Source: Rhodobacter sp. (GTDB lineage: Bacteria > Pseudomonadota > Alphaproteobacteria > Rhodobacterales > Rhodobacteraceae). From it: a stretch of DNA of 16,276 nucleotides. Location: assembly GCA_003536295.1 (NCBI GenBank), contig DPZQ01000104.1, forward strand, positions 1 to 16,276, read 5' to 3'. The notes under the pieces are model-generated. The model saw only the letters and a list, made by a program, of their open reading frames with translations. It was not told where the DNA came from and ran no database searches. The translations under genes were made by a program, and so were the position numbers. Positions within the stretch are counted from its first letter, which is position 1. Each line of letters opens with the position of its first letter. Below, piece after piece: positions 1 to 7,179 of the stretch.

Positions 1-35
1 TGGATGGGCCTTGCAAAGGGCTCATCTTTTTCTTT

Positions 36-87
36 TGAGGCATAGTGTTCAGCCTTTACCCTTACCCTGAGCCAATCCAATGCCTCA
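36..87. repeat. Inverted repeat, 8-base arms
   Basis: TGAGGCAT (36-43) is matched exactly by ATGCCTCA (80-87), 36 bases apart. An inner TCAG/CTGA pair could lengthen the structure. No T-run follows, so it is not an intrinsic terminator. It could fold in RNA or be a chance dyad. Confidence 0.4.
48..64 (+). repeat. Short direct repeat, copy 1
   Basis: TTCAGCCTTTACCCTTA recurs at 364-379 with one C missing. Both copies lie in the noncoding left end, and this one sits in the loop of the 36-87 inverted repeat. The origin is unknown. Confidence 0.4.
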
Positions 88-200
88 CAGCAACAATACA
101 GGCCTTAAGTGGCACTCTCAGATAATCCATAGGGTTCAGTTTTGGGTGTTTCAGGCGCTGTACTTTCGGTTGTGGTACACTCTGGCATCGGTGGATCACT

Positions 201-463
201 ATGAGTGCTGAAAAACCAAGAAGATCAATTTCACACACATCAGGATTATCTTGGTGCTAAACTTCACCATGCACCGACGATAGCGAAGTATTTATGCTTG
301 GAAGGGCGTGTAATGGTGATGTGATTTTTTTCATTACGCTGAGCTAGTTGACGCTCCCTATAGTTCAGCTTTACCCTTAGTGTGTCAACAGGAGCTTAGC
401 TTTGTAGCTGATGGTGTGTCTGCTATTGGGCGAGCCATGACGATGCAAGATGATAATAAGTAA
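201..463 (+). pseudogene. Possible decayed small gene, unrecognised
   Basis: Three frames carry protein-like stretches that would join into one product of about 85 residues if two small frameshifts are allowed. An ATG at 201 starts MSAEKP, then stops. The next frame, open from GTG 205, reads QEDQFHTHQDYLGAKL and on to TGA at 322-324. A third frame, open from 320, runs through ELVDAPYSSALPL to TAA at 461-463, 15 bases before the next gene's ATG. I recognise no family. This may be a relic of a gene that was once cotranscribed with the 479-802 gene, or chance open frames. The evidence is weak. Confidence 0.22.
364..379 (+). repeat. Short direct repeat, copy 2
   Basis: TTCAGCTTTACCCTTA matches 48-64 except for one missing C. 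It lies inside the possible decayed gene. Confidence 0.4.
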
Positions 464-478
464 AAGCAGGAAAAAACC

Positions 479-802
479 ATGTCAGACGAAGAATATAAAG
501 AAGCCCAGAAATTTTATAAGAGCCTTCGTCTTAAAGGCAGCAAATACCAGTTTAAGAATAACCTTGGCGTACGAATAAAGTGCTTTGGGGTTGCTGCTCC
601 AAATGGACACGCTGAATTACACGAAAGAGAAATAATAGTAGGGATTGTGGAGATGGTTGGCCCAGCACCTTCGTTTGAGGATTTGGTGGCACGCCTCGGT
701 CTAGAAGCCTTTGACAAGGTAGATGTGGTTTATGGTTTTTCTGAGTCTTTTAAAGATGCTTGGAACGAAACAATCGGTGTAGAGCCAGAGGGCGGCCTAT
801 AG
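479..802 (+). CDS. Hypothetical protein, 107 residues
   Basis: I do not recognise this protein. The ATG at 479 has a convincing ribosome site, AGGA at 468-471, seven bases upstream. The product is soluble, with no signal peptide or membrane segment. The N-terminal 35 residues are basic and rich in Lys and Tyr; the C-terminal half is acidic and ends EPEGGL. There is no cysteine pair, Walker motif or helix-turn-helix; the single Cys is near residue 35. Codon choice is more A/T-ending than in metG next door, and the gene stands alone between two roughly 300-480 base stretches without genes, which suggests an accessory or transferred gene. No function is proposed. Confidence 0.62.
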   Translation: MSDEEYKEAQKFYKSLRLKGSKYQFKNNLGVRIKCFGVAAPNGHAELHEREIIVGIVEMVGPAPSFEDLVARLGLEAFDKVDVVYGFSESFKDAWNETIGVEPEGGL

Positions 803-1102
803 GTACAAATAGGTATTCAACCTCTTCGTTTGCCTAGAGTGGTGCCTTCCAGAGTGGTCTTATTTTTGAGATGCCAATTGCTGTGTGGCTTCAAAACCCC
901 CCCTTTCAGCATTCCATTATTTAGTGACTAAATTGCTGTTGAACTCATTATAAAAAGGCAAAAATATAGGATGAGTTCAAAAAAAGACCATTAATCGCGT
1001 TGAGTGAATGATTGCGGGCAAAGATCTTATTGATGTCGAAAAAACTAAACAGCGCCCCTTCCGACAGCTTAGCCCACCCAAAGTGGTATGAACGAGTTTA
1101 TT
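803..1102. other. Intergenic stretch between hypothetical gene and metG
   Basis: No gene is supported over these 300 bases. They hold a perfect dyad at 919-933, a C-run near 897-903 and A-rich tracts around 950-985. A 27-codon frame at 1008-1091 has no ribosome site. No hairpin plus T-run terminator was seen for either flanking gene, although both transcripts should end here. Confidence 0.5.
919..933. promoter_or_regulatory. Perfect 15-base dyad, possible operator
   Basis: ATTTAGTGACTAAAT has 7-base arms around a central G. It is too tight to be an RNA hairpin and looks like a site for a dimeric DNA-binding protein. No neighbouring gene starts here, so the target is unclear and chance is possible. 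Confidence 0.3.
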
Positions 1103-2821
1103 TTAGCTGCGCACGCCAGAAAAGCGAACTTTCCAGTCGGAGCGCTCTTCGTCAGTGATCTTACGAAATAAAATTTCGGGAACTTCAAACTTGTGGCCCT
1201 CTTTCAATGTTTGGACCGCTGATTTGATATCGGTAGGCCAGGCCCAATCTTCAGACTTGATCGAAGCCATCATATGTGCTGACGCGTCTGGTAAGAAGGG
1301 AAGTGATAAGATAGCATAAATGCGGATTAAGTTCATTGCCAGCCGAATGATTGCTGCCGCGCGGGTGGGGTTGGTTTTGATCACGCTCCACGGCGCAGCG
1401 CCTTGCAAATATTCGTTGCCTGCAACCCAAATTGCGCGCAGCTCGGCACTAGCTTTGCGAATATCGATAGCATCCATCGCGGCCTCGTAAGCGGAAAGGC
1501 GTTTTTCCAAATCGGCAATTAATGCTTGATCGGTGCTGTCCATCTCGCCGCCCTCGGGCAGGCTATCCCCGAATTTTGAGGCGCAAAACTTCGTGACGCG
1601 CGATACAAGATTACCCAAAACATCAGCCAGATCTTTGTTGACGGACGATTGGAAGTTTTCCCAAGTGAATTCGCTGTCGGCATTTTCGGGCGCATGGCTT
1701 AACAGCCACCAGCGCCAGTAGTCGGCGGGCAAAATGGACAGGGCCTGATCCATAAAGACCCCGCGCCCTTGGCTGGTCGAAAATTGACCGCCATCATAGT
1801 TCAAATAATTGAACGATTTAATGAAATCGACCAGTTTCCACGGCTCGCGCGAGCCCATGATCGTGGCTGGAAAAGACAGTGTGTGAAACGGGACATTGTC
1901 TTTTCCCATGAATTGCACATAGCGCACATCGTCAGCGCCCATATCGGTGCGCCACCATCTTTGCCATGCACTGTCATCAAGCCCTTGGGCATCGGCCCAT
2001 TCGGCGGTGGCTCCGATATATTCAATCGGCGCATCAAACCAAACATAAAAAACTTTGCCTTCCATGCCGGGCCAGTCCTTGGTGCCGTGCTTGACAGGCA
2101 CGCCCCAATGCAAATCGCGCGTGATGCCGCGATCTTGCAAACCATCACCATCATTGAGCCACTTTTTTGCAATCGAGGTCGTTAAAATGGGCCAGTCTTG
2201 CTTGCTGTCGATCCATCTTTGCAGATCTTCGCGCAGGCTGCGTTGTTTAAGGTAAAGGTGCTTCGTCTTGCGCACCTCAAGTTCGGTCGAGCCAGAGATG
2301 GCAGAGCGTGGGTTTAAAAGATCGGTTGGATCCAGCTGTTTGGTGCAATTTTCGCACTGATCGCCGCGCGCCTTATCATAGCCGCAATTGGGGCAGGTGC
2401 CCTCAATATAGCGGTCGGGCAAATAGCGATTGTCGGTGATTGAGAAAACCTGTTTTTCGCTGACCTCTTCGATAAAGCCATTATCTGCCAATTTTCCAGC
2501 AAAATGTTGGGTAAAATCGCGATTGCGCCCCGAGGATGAGCGCCCGAAATGGTCAAACGACAGACGAAACCCTTGGGCAATGTCGGCTTGCACCTTATGC
2601 ATTTCGGCGCAGAAATTTTCGACAGGTTGGTCCGCTTTGGCGGCGGCCAATTCGGCGGGAGTGCCATGCTCATCCGTGGCGCAAATGAACATCACCTCAT
2701 GGCCGCGGCCACGCGCATATCGGGCGTAGAGATCTGCGGGCAATTGACTGCCCACCAAATTGCCAAGATGCTTAATCCCGTTGATATAAGGAATAGCCGA
2801 AGTTATCAAAATACGAGCCAT
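1103..2821 (-). CDS. metG: Methionyl-tRNA synthetase
   Basis: Class I aminoacyl-tRNA synthetase that charges initiator and elongator tRNA-Met with methionine in the cytoplasm. The HIGH-type signature is HLGN at residues 18-21. A zinc knuckle with the pattern CxxC-x9-CxxC uses Cys 143, 146, 156 and 159. The second catalytic signature, normally KMSKS, reads FSTSQ at 347-351, so its final Lys is absent. The anticodon-binding helical domain follows, with the EYLQGAAPW element. At 572 residues the protein has the compact length without the C-terminal Trbp111-type tRNA-binding domain. The ATG at 2821 is preceded by an AAAGGGG ribosome site. An MFS gene lies 86 bases upstream on the same strand. Confidence 0.97.
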   Translation of the reverse strand: MARILITSAIPYINGIKHLGNLVGSQLPADLYARYARGRGHEVMFICATDEHGTPAELAAAKADQPVENFCAEMHKVQADIAQGFRLSFDHFGRSSSGRNRDFTQHFAGKLADNGFIEEVSEKQVFSITDNRYLPDRYIEGTCPNCGYDKARGDQCENCTKQLDPTDLLNPRSAISGSTELEVRKTKHLYLKQRSLREDLQRWIDSKQDWPILTTSIAKKWLNDGDGLQDRGITRDLHWGVPVKHGTKDWPGMEGKVFYVWFDAPIEYIGATAEWADAQGLDDSAWQRWWRTDMGADDVRYVQFMGKDNVPFHTLSFPATIMGSREPWKLVDFIKSFNYLNYDGGQFSTSQGRGVFMDQALSILPADYWRWWLLSHAPENADSEFTWENFQSSVNKDLADVLGNLVSRVTKFCASKFGDSLPEGGEMDSTDQALIADLEKRLSAYEAAMDAIDIRKASAELRAIWVAGNEYLQGAAPWSVIKTNPTRAAAIIRLAMNLIRIYAILSLPFLPDASAHMMASIKSEDWAWPTDIKSAVQTLKEGHKFEVPEILFRKITDEERSDWKVRFSGVRS

Positions 2822-2907
2822 AGTGCGCCCCTTTGCGTAAGTTGAGCTTTCTTACCCCATGCAAAGGCCAAGGGCCAGATTGAACCTACATCAAATACGC
2901 AGATTGA

Positions 2908-4128
2908 TTATTTAACGCGATTGCGCCGCAAAAGTCGCCCAATAATGAATGAGGTGCGCGGCTCATATGTATAGGGGGTGCGGTGGCTGACGGTTGGCCT
3001 GATGGCGGTGCGCAAGATGCCAAAGATAATCAAAACCAGATGCGCTACCGAGATCATCACAAACATAGATGAGGGTCCAAAAGTCCCCATCAAAAGTGCC
3101 GCCATTAAAGGGCTAAAGATAGCACCGATCGCATAAAGAAACATCATCGCGGCCGACAGCTCGACCCGTTCATAGTCTTGGGCAAAATCATGTGCATGGG
3201 CGGTTGATACAGAATAGATCGGCATGGTTGAAAATCCAAAAAGCCCAACAGAAATGAAAATACCCCAAGGGCCAAAAGGGGATAGAAAAATGGTCGATCC
3301 GCATGCAAAGATACCCGCCACCGATAGGCCAATCAGAACCGAACGGCGGTCATATTTGTCGGCCAGCCAACCCACAGGCAGTTGAGCCAAAGCCCCACCC
3401 AAGACATAGGCCGCAAGAAACAGGGCGATTTGGTCAGGGTGCAAGCCCACCTCGATTCCATTAATAGGCCCAATCATCCGAAACGCCGCCCCCGTGACGC
3501 CCGACACAATCACCCCAATCGACCCAAGCGGCGACTTGGCCCAAGCCAACATCGGCCGCAATCGTGGCGCGGTTGGCGCGATGGGTGAGGGGGCCTTGGA
3601 CACGGTGATTGGGAAAATTGCCGCACAGCATAAAAGCGCCAATAGATTATAAGAGATATAAGACGCTGGGGTCAAAACGGCGATGAAAAGCTGCGCCCCC
3701 AAACTGCCGCCAATATCAACAATACGGTAAATCCCCATCGCGCGGGCGCGGTTTTCATTAGTGACGCGCCCCTGAAGCCAAGCCTCGATCACAGTATAGG
3801 ACCCCGCCACGCAAAGGCCGATCATGATGCGCATCCCCGCCCAAGCATAGGGGGCTATGATCAACATGTGGGCCAAAATCCCAATGGTACCTGCGGCGGT
3901 AAAGGCGGCAAAGGCGCGCGCATGGCCGACATCACCGATCAAACGCGGAGCCCACCAACAGCCGAGGAAAAAGCCGAAGAAATGCGCCGATCCCAAAAGA
4001 CCAATTTCACCTTTGCTAAAGCCCAGACTTGCGCCTGAAATAGCATCAAGCGGCGCAAGACCGCCTGCGCCCAGTTGTAAAAATATAACCGATAAGAACA
4101 ATGAGGCAAAAGATATGATCAGACGCAT
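2908..4128 (-). CDS. MFS transporter, YcaD-like
   Basis: Inner-membrane secondary transporter of the major facilitator superfamily, 406 residues, with about twelve hydrophobic segments in two halves. The pattern of a Gly-rich first helix, a SAHFFGFFLG second helix and the YTVIEAWLQGRV stretch near residues 111-122 followed by NRARAMGIYRI resembles the YcaD-type subgroup. The second half holds a typical MFS loop, GWLADKYDRR, near residue 260. The substrate cannot be told from sequence; neither neighbour suggests one. The ATG at 4128 follows a GGGG ribosome site. The gene lies 76 bases downstream of imuA and 86 upstream of metG, so cotranscription with either is possible but unproven. Confidence 0.88.
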   Translation of the reverse strand: MRLIISFASLFLSVIFLQLGAGGLAPLDAISGASLGFSKGEIGLLGSAHFFGFFLGCWWAPRLIGDVGHARAFAAFTAAGTIGILAHMLIIAPYAWAGMRIMIGLCVAGSYTVIEAWLQGRVTNENRARAMGIYRIVDIGGSLGAQLFIAVLTPASYISYNLLALLCCAAIFPITVSKAPSPIAPTAPRLRPMLAWAKSPLGSIGVIVSGVTGAAFRMIGPINGIEVGLHPDQIALFLAAYVLGGALAQLPVGWLADKYDRRSVLIGLSVAGIFACGSTIFLSPFGPWGIFISVGLFGFSTMPIYSVSTAHAHDFAQDYERVELSAAMMFLYAIGAIFSPLMAALLMGTFGPSSMFVMISVAHLVLIIFGILRTAIRPTVSHRTPYTYEPRTSFIIGRLLRRNRVK

Positions 4129-4204
4129 AGTACCCCGTTTTGGCGTAGTTTGCGCTTTTTAACCGAAAGGTAAAAGGGGCTTAATTAGCTGTTTTGACCC
4201 CGCC

Positions 4205-4834
4205 CTAAAGTGCGGTGGTGGCCCCTGATTTTTTTAAAATCCACTGTGCTGGCGGTGCAAGGCGGGCGCGCAACCGCTCAAGCTGCCATCTGGGTTCAGG
4301 ATAGGTATGAGCCAAATGAGGATCTTGGCTTGGGGTGGAGCGAATATGCCAGCGGCTTTCAATCCCCGCAGCTCCACCTATATGCGGTGTCAAAATTATC
4401 CCCAAAGGGGCAAGGCGACCTGCTTGCCCTGCGACAAGAGCCCCTTGCTCGGCCGCCAGATGCAGGCGGCGCACAGGCGTCATGGCGGGGATGTCGACCA
4501 GATCGGCAAAAATAAGCGCAATGGCCCCGCTGCGCAGCGCCTCTTCCATTGTCCACAGCATATCTTCAGTGCGGCGCGCTTGGGCGAAGAGCACACGTCC
4601 CGGATCGGTAAAGTCATGAAGTCCATCTGGAAATAAACGCTCTGCCTGCCAGCCTGCAAAAATCCATAAAACAGGCCCCGTGGTCTGCCCCATCAGCACC
4701 GCTGCCAGACTACGGCGCGCGGGCCCGCAAAACTCGTGCACCCGTGCGCGCATCAGCCCCAACTCTTTGGCCAAAGGCTGCAAGGTGGCGCGCGAAAAAC
4801 GGTGCGGATCATGTGGCATGGGTTGAGTCGACAT
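4205..4834 (-). CDS. imuA: ImuA-like SOS mutagenesis protein
   Basis: ImuA proteins are RecA-related factors that act with ImuB and DnaE2 in SOS-induced mutagenic lesion bypass in many alphaproteobacteria. Here the 209-residue product shows the family's early RVHEFCGPARRSLAAV stretch, GPVLWI, a central LWTMEEALRSGAIALIF segment, RRLHLAAEQG and a C-terminal EPRWQLERLRARLAPP block. There is no intact Walker A motif, as is usual for ImuA. I chose ATG 4834; a longer frame to 4870 would run through the promoter. imuB and dnaE2 do not follow: the next gene is an MFS transporter, so this copy is an orphan in this window. A LexA-like box lies 18 bases before the start, which supports an SOS role. Confidence 0.78.
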   Translation of the reverse strand: MSTQPMPHDPHRFSRATLQPLAKELGLMRARVHEFCGPARRSLAAVLMGQTTGPVLWIFAGWQAERLFPDGLHDFTDPGRVLFAQARRTEDMLWTMEEALRSGAIALIFADLVDIPAMTPVRRLHLAAEQGALVAGQAGRLAPLGIILTPHIGGAAGIESRWHIRSTPSQDPHLAHTYPEPRWQLERLRARLAPPAQWILKKSGATTAL

Positions 4835-4872
4835 GTGCTCAACATTATAATGTTTATATTTTGTTCTCAATA
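4822..4872. promoter_or_regulatory. Overlapping divergent promoters of imuA and tas
   Basis: Rightward: TTGAGT (4823-4828), a 17-base spacer and TATAAT (4846-4851) make a near-perfect sigma-70 promoter for tas. Leftward: TTGAGA (4870-4865), a 15-base spacer and TATAAT (4849-4844) face imuA. Both -10 boxes lie in one 12-base palindrome, ACATTATAATGT (4842-4853). The leftward start point would fall within a few bases of the imuA ATG (4834), giving a leaderless or nearly leaderless message. A GTTGAG/CTCAAC dyad (4822-4843) covers the tas -35 and the imuA start codon. Confidence 0.6.
4852..4866. promoter_or_regulatory. Candidate LexA (SOS) box
   Basis: GTTTATATTTTGTTC fits the alphaproteobacterial LexA pattern GTTC-N7-GTTC at seven of eight fixed positions; on the other strand it reads GAAC-N7-AAAC. 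It lies between the -35 and -10 of the imuA promoter and at the expected start point of the tas promoter, so one bound repressor could silence both. The adjacent ImuA-like gene is the kind of target expected for LexA. Confidence 0.6.
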
Positions 4873-4948
4873 CTATTTATACCCGTGCAATCGGCACTTG
4901 CCATCAGTACAAGGCCAGCTAGGTTGTGGGAAAAGCAAGGCAGGACTT

Positions 4949-5989
4949 ATGATGAAAAAAATCCCCTTAGGCGATACTGCTATGATGGTTTCTGAGTATT
5001 GTTTGGGAACAATGACTTGGGGTAGTCAAAACCCTGAACGAGAAGCCCATGAACAAATGGATTACGCCCTAGAGTATGGCGTGAATTTTTGGGATACGGC
5101 CGAAATGTACCCCACAACCCCAATAAGCAAAGACACGGTCGGCCTGACGGAAAGCATTATCGGAACTTGGTTTGCCAAGCATAAACGTGAAGATGTGATC
5201 TTGGCTACGAAAATCACAGGCGAGGGGCAGGCCCTTGTACGCGAAGGTAAGGTGATTGACGCGAAGACCATGCGCCAATCTGTCGATGGCTCGCTTGCTC
5301 GTCTTCAAACCGATTATATCGATCTTTACCAGCTGCATTGGCCCAACCGCGGCTCTTATCACTTTCGCAAGATCTGGACCTATGCCCCAAAGATCAACCG
5401 CGCAGCCGTTGAAGACAATATGAGCGAGGTTTTAACCACGGCCGCCGCTTTGATCAAAGAGGGTAAGATCCGAGCTATTGGCCTTTCAAATGAAAGTGCT
5501 TGGGGGGCGGCAAAATGGTTATCTTTGGCCAAAGAATTGGGCCTGCCACGCATGGCCTCGGTGCAAAATGAATATTCGCTTTTATGTAGGCAGTTTGATA
5601 GCGACTGGGCTGAACTTTCTAGCATGGAAAATATGCCACTTTTGGCCTTTTCGCCGCTTGCGTGCGGACTTTTGACCGGGAAATATGCGAATGGTAGGGC
5701 TCCCCAAGGGTCGCGCTTGAGCATAGCGCCCGCTTTGGGTGGGCGCATGACGGCGCAGGTGTTTCAGGTGGTTGACGCCTATTTAGATCTAGCAAAGCAG
5801 CATGGATTAGCCCCAAATCAAATGGCTTTGGCCTTTTGTCGCTCGCGGCCATATCCCAATATTCCGATTTTTGGGGCAACGACTATTGCGCAGCTTGCCT
5901 CAAACATTGCTGCGGCTGACATCACCCTGTCACCCGAGATTTTGGTCCAGATTACCGCACTTTATCGCAGCCTGCCGCCCGCCTATTAA
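4949..5989 (+). CDS. tas: Tas-like NAD(P)H-dependent aldo/keto reductase
   Basis: Cytoplasmic oxidoreductase of the aldo/keto reductase superfamily, a TIM barrel that reduces carbonyl compounds with NADPH. The 346-residue length and block order closely match my recollection of E. coli Tas. The catalytic tetrad is visible: Asp49 and Tyr54 in NFWDTAEMYP, Lys88 in LATKI and His130 in LYQLHWP. Later blocks include RAIGLSNESAWG, QNEYSLLCRQ and the cofactor-binding IPIFGATT. The start is ATG 4949 or 4952; AAGGCAGGA at 4937-4945 suits either, and an upstream frame from 4736 would overlap imuA and the promoter. The substrate is unknown. It is divergent from imuA and ends 8 bases from the convergent DUF983 gene. 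Confidence 0.9.
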   Translation: MMKKIPLGDTAMMVSEYCLGTMTWGSQNPEREAHEQMDYALEYGVNFWDTAEMYPTTPISKDTVGLTESIIGTWFAKHKREDVILATKITGEGQALVREGKVIDAKTMRQSVDGSLARLQTDYIDLYQLHWPNRGSYHFRKIWTYAPKINRAAVEDNMSEVLTTAAALIKEGKIRAIGLSNESAWGAAKWLSLAKELGLPRMASVQNEYSLLCRQFDSDWAELSSMENMPLLAFSPLACGLLTGKYANGRAPQGSRLSIAPALGGRMTAQVFQVVDAYLDLAKQHGLAPNQMALAFCRSRPYPNIPIFGATTIAQLASNIAAADITLSPEILVQITALYRSLPPAY

Positions 5990-5997
5990 TCGAGGGT

Positions 5998-6369
5998 TCA
6001 AAAGCCGTGCATATGTTTGGCCCATTGCAGGCCGATCATAGCTCCCTTAAGGCGCGGTAAAAGATAAAGGGACAGCACAATTGCTAAGCTCGAAAGCCCG
6101 AGTGCAAAGGGCAGTGGATCGGGCCGGTAGGCAACAAAAATATAAAGCATCAAAGGGGCCAACACATGGCCCACGATCAAAATCGTCAAATAGGCCGGCC
6201 CATCATCGGCGCGTTGGTGGTGCAGCTCAAGCCCACAGTTGGGGCATTCATGCGCCACTTTTAAAAAACCACTCATCATAGCGCCTGTGCCGCACTGGGG
6301 ACATTTTCTGCGAAACCCACGTTTGAGGGCCAAGGAAACGGGGCGATCTTCGATCTGACTAAGCGGCAT
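5998..6369 (-). CDS. DUF983 zinc-ribbon membrane protein
   Basis: Small inner-membrane protein of the DUF983 family, function unknown. From ATG 6369 it has 123 residues. Two CxxC knuckles (Cys 23/26 and 42/45) form a predicted zinc ribbon before two membrane spans (about residues 60-80 and 88-106); LKRGFRRKCPQCGTG and ADDGPAYLTI are typical family blocks. I chose 6369 because AAAGGAGAG lies just upstream; the open frame reaches 6495, but that extension is low-complexity and lacks a ribosome site. It is convergent with tas and divergent from the EF-hand gene. Some DUF983 genes sit near respiratory oxidase genes; none are in this window. Confidence 0.87.
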   Translation of the reverse strand: MPLSQIEDRPVSLALKRGFRRKCPQCGTGAMMSGFLKVAHECPNCGLELHHQRADDGPAYLTILIVGHVLAPLMLYIFVAYRPDPLPFALGLSSLAIVLSLYLLPRLKGAMIGLQWAKHMHGF

Positions 6370-6475
6370 GATCTCTCCTTTTGTTCGGAGCTTTCTACTC
6401 GAGTTTTGTCCATTTGTTGAGCTAAATCGCGTACGCACACTGCGGCTCGCTGTCACGCCCTTGAGACCTATATCT

Positions 6476-6492
6476 ATTTTTTTCAAAAAAAT
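6476..6492. repeat. T7-C-A7 dyad in divergent intergenic region
   Basis: Seven Ts and seven As flank a single C with A and T ends, making a 17-base symmetric tract between the DUF983 and EF-hand starts. Such A/T tracts can bend DNA or raise promoter activity. No clean -35/-10 pair was found beside it. Confidence 0.4.
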
Positions 6493-6576
6493 CATCCTGC
6501 AGCGACGGAAAGTATGACCGCGCGCGTTTAACCTTATGCAAGACGGCCAAAGGGGCCTTCTGAGTAGGAGTATAAA

Positions 6577-7134
6577 ATGACCAAAACTTTAATAAACAGT
6601 AGCCTTATCGCGCTTGTCGCCGTATGGACCTTGGGTTTGGTATCTGCCGCACAGGCCGCCCCTATGAAGGGCAACCTGTTTCAAAATTTGATGGCAGAAT
6701 TTTCCGTTGCTGATGCGGATAGTAATGGCGTTCTAAGTTCGGATGAATTGGCCGAGTATAGTAAAAGAAAAAGCGAAGCCAAAATTGCTGAAATGGACAC
6801 GAATACCGACGGTGAAATTGATGCAGCAGAGTTGACCGCTAATATCAAATCCAAAAGCGACGAGATGGCCGCTAAGCGTGCCGCGAAAATGATCGAAAAG
6901 CTTGATGCCGACGGAAATGGTACCCTGAGCACGAGTGAGTTTCCCAAAAAATCTATGCCCAATCGTATTTTTAACCATATTGATGCAAACGACGATGGTG
7001 CGCTTAGCGCCAATGAAATTGCCACCGCTGCGGATAAAATGTCCATAAAGGTCAAACATGGCGGCGAAGGTAAGGGAGAGGTCAAAAAACATAAGAAAGG
7101 CTGGTTCAGTGGTGGAAATAAGCCTATAAATTGA
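6577..7134 (+). CDS. Secreted four-EF-hand protein
   Basis: Predicted periplasmic calcium-binding protein of 185 residues. A Sec signal peptide spans about residues 1-28, with a hydrophobic core and a likely cut after AQA or QAA. Four 12-residue EF-hand loops follow, each with Asp at position 1, Gly at 6 and Glu at 12: residues 46-57, 74-85, 110-121 and 136-147. The tail is Lys/Gly-rich and ends GWFSGGNKPIN. The ATG at 6577 has an AGGAG site at 6566-6570. It stands 45 bases before the ECF sigma gene, so it is either the first gene of that cassette or its regulon member. Calcium or another divalent ion could link it to the downstream sensor; that is inference. Confidence 0.87.
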   Translation: MTKTLINSSLIALVAVWTLGLVSAAQAAPMKGNLFQNLMAEFSVADADSNGVLSSDELAEYSKRKSEAKIAEMDTNTDGEIDAAELTANIKSKSDEMAAKRAAKMIEKLDADGNGTLSTSEFPKKSMPNRIFNHIDANDDGALSANEIATAADKMSIKVKHGGEGKGEVKKHKKGWFSGGNKPIN

Positions 7135-7179
7135 CCGAGATTCCCTTCTGGGACTTGGCTTTCGTGAGTGATTGGCCTG

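Larger units (their letters stand above)
1..478. other. Gene-poor left end
   Basis: No complete gene could be supported here. The first 45 bases are open in one frame up to a TAG, so a gene entering from the left could end there, but only 14 residues are visible. The stretch holds an inverted repeat (36-87), two copies of a 16-17 base motif (48-64 and 364-379) and broken coding-like frames at 201-463. No tRNA-like cloverleaf or CRISPR repeat was seen. By eye it is more A+T rich and less constrained than the core genes to the right. Confidence 0.5.

Noticed and set aside
1008..1091. 27-codon open frame upstream of the metG 3' end
   Set aside because: It has no ribosome site, no recognisable sequence and is too short to stand on its own.
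1769..2185. Long open frame opposite metG
   Set aside because: It is a shadow of metG: no ribosome site, no family features, and metG is unambiguous on the other strand. The same holds for the long antisense frames in mttB, thyX, ribD and rpoD.
4154..4178. GAAA-loop hairpin between imuA and the MFS gene as a terminator
   Set aside because: The stem has a mismatch and neither strand gives a following T-run; too weak to annotate.
4736..4948. 71-residue N-terminal extension of the Tas-like protein
   Set aside because: It would overlap the imuA 5' end and the promoter zone on the opposite strand and has no homology to aldo/keto reductases.
6370..6495. 42-residue N-terminal extension of the DUF983 protein
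   Set aside because: The extension is low-complexity, comes from the T7/A7 tract and lacks a ribosome site, while ATG 6369 has a strong AGGAG and matches family length.
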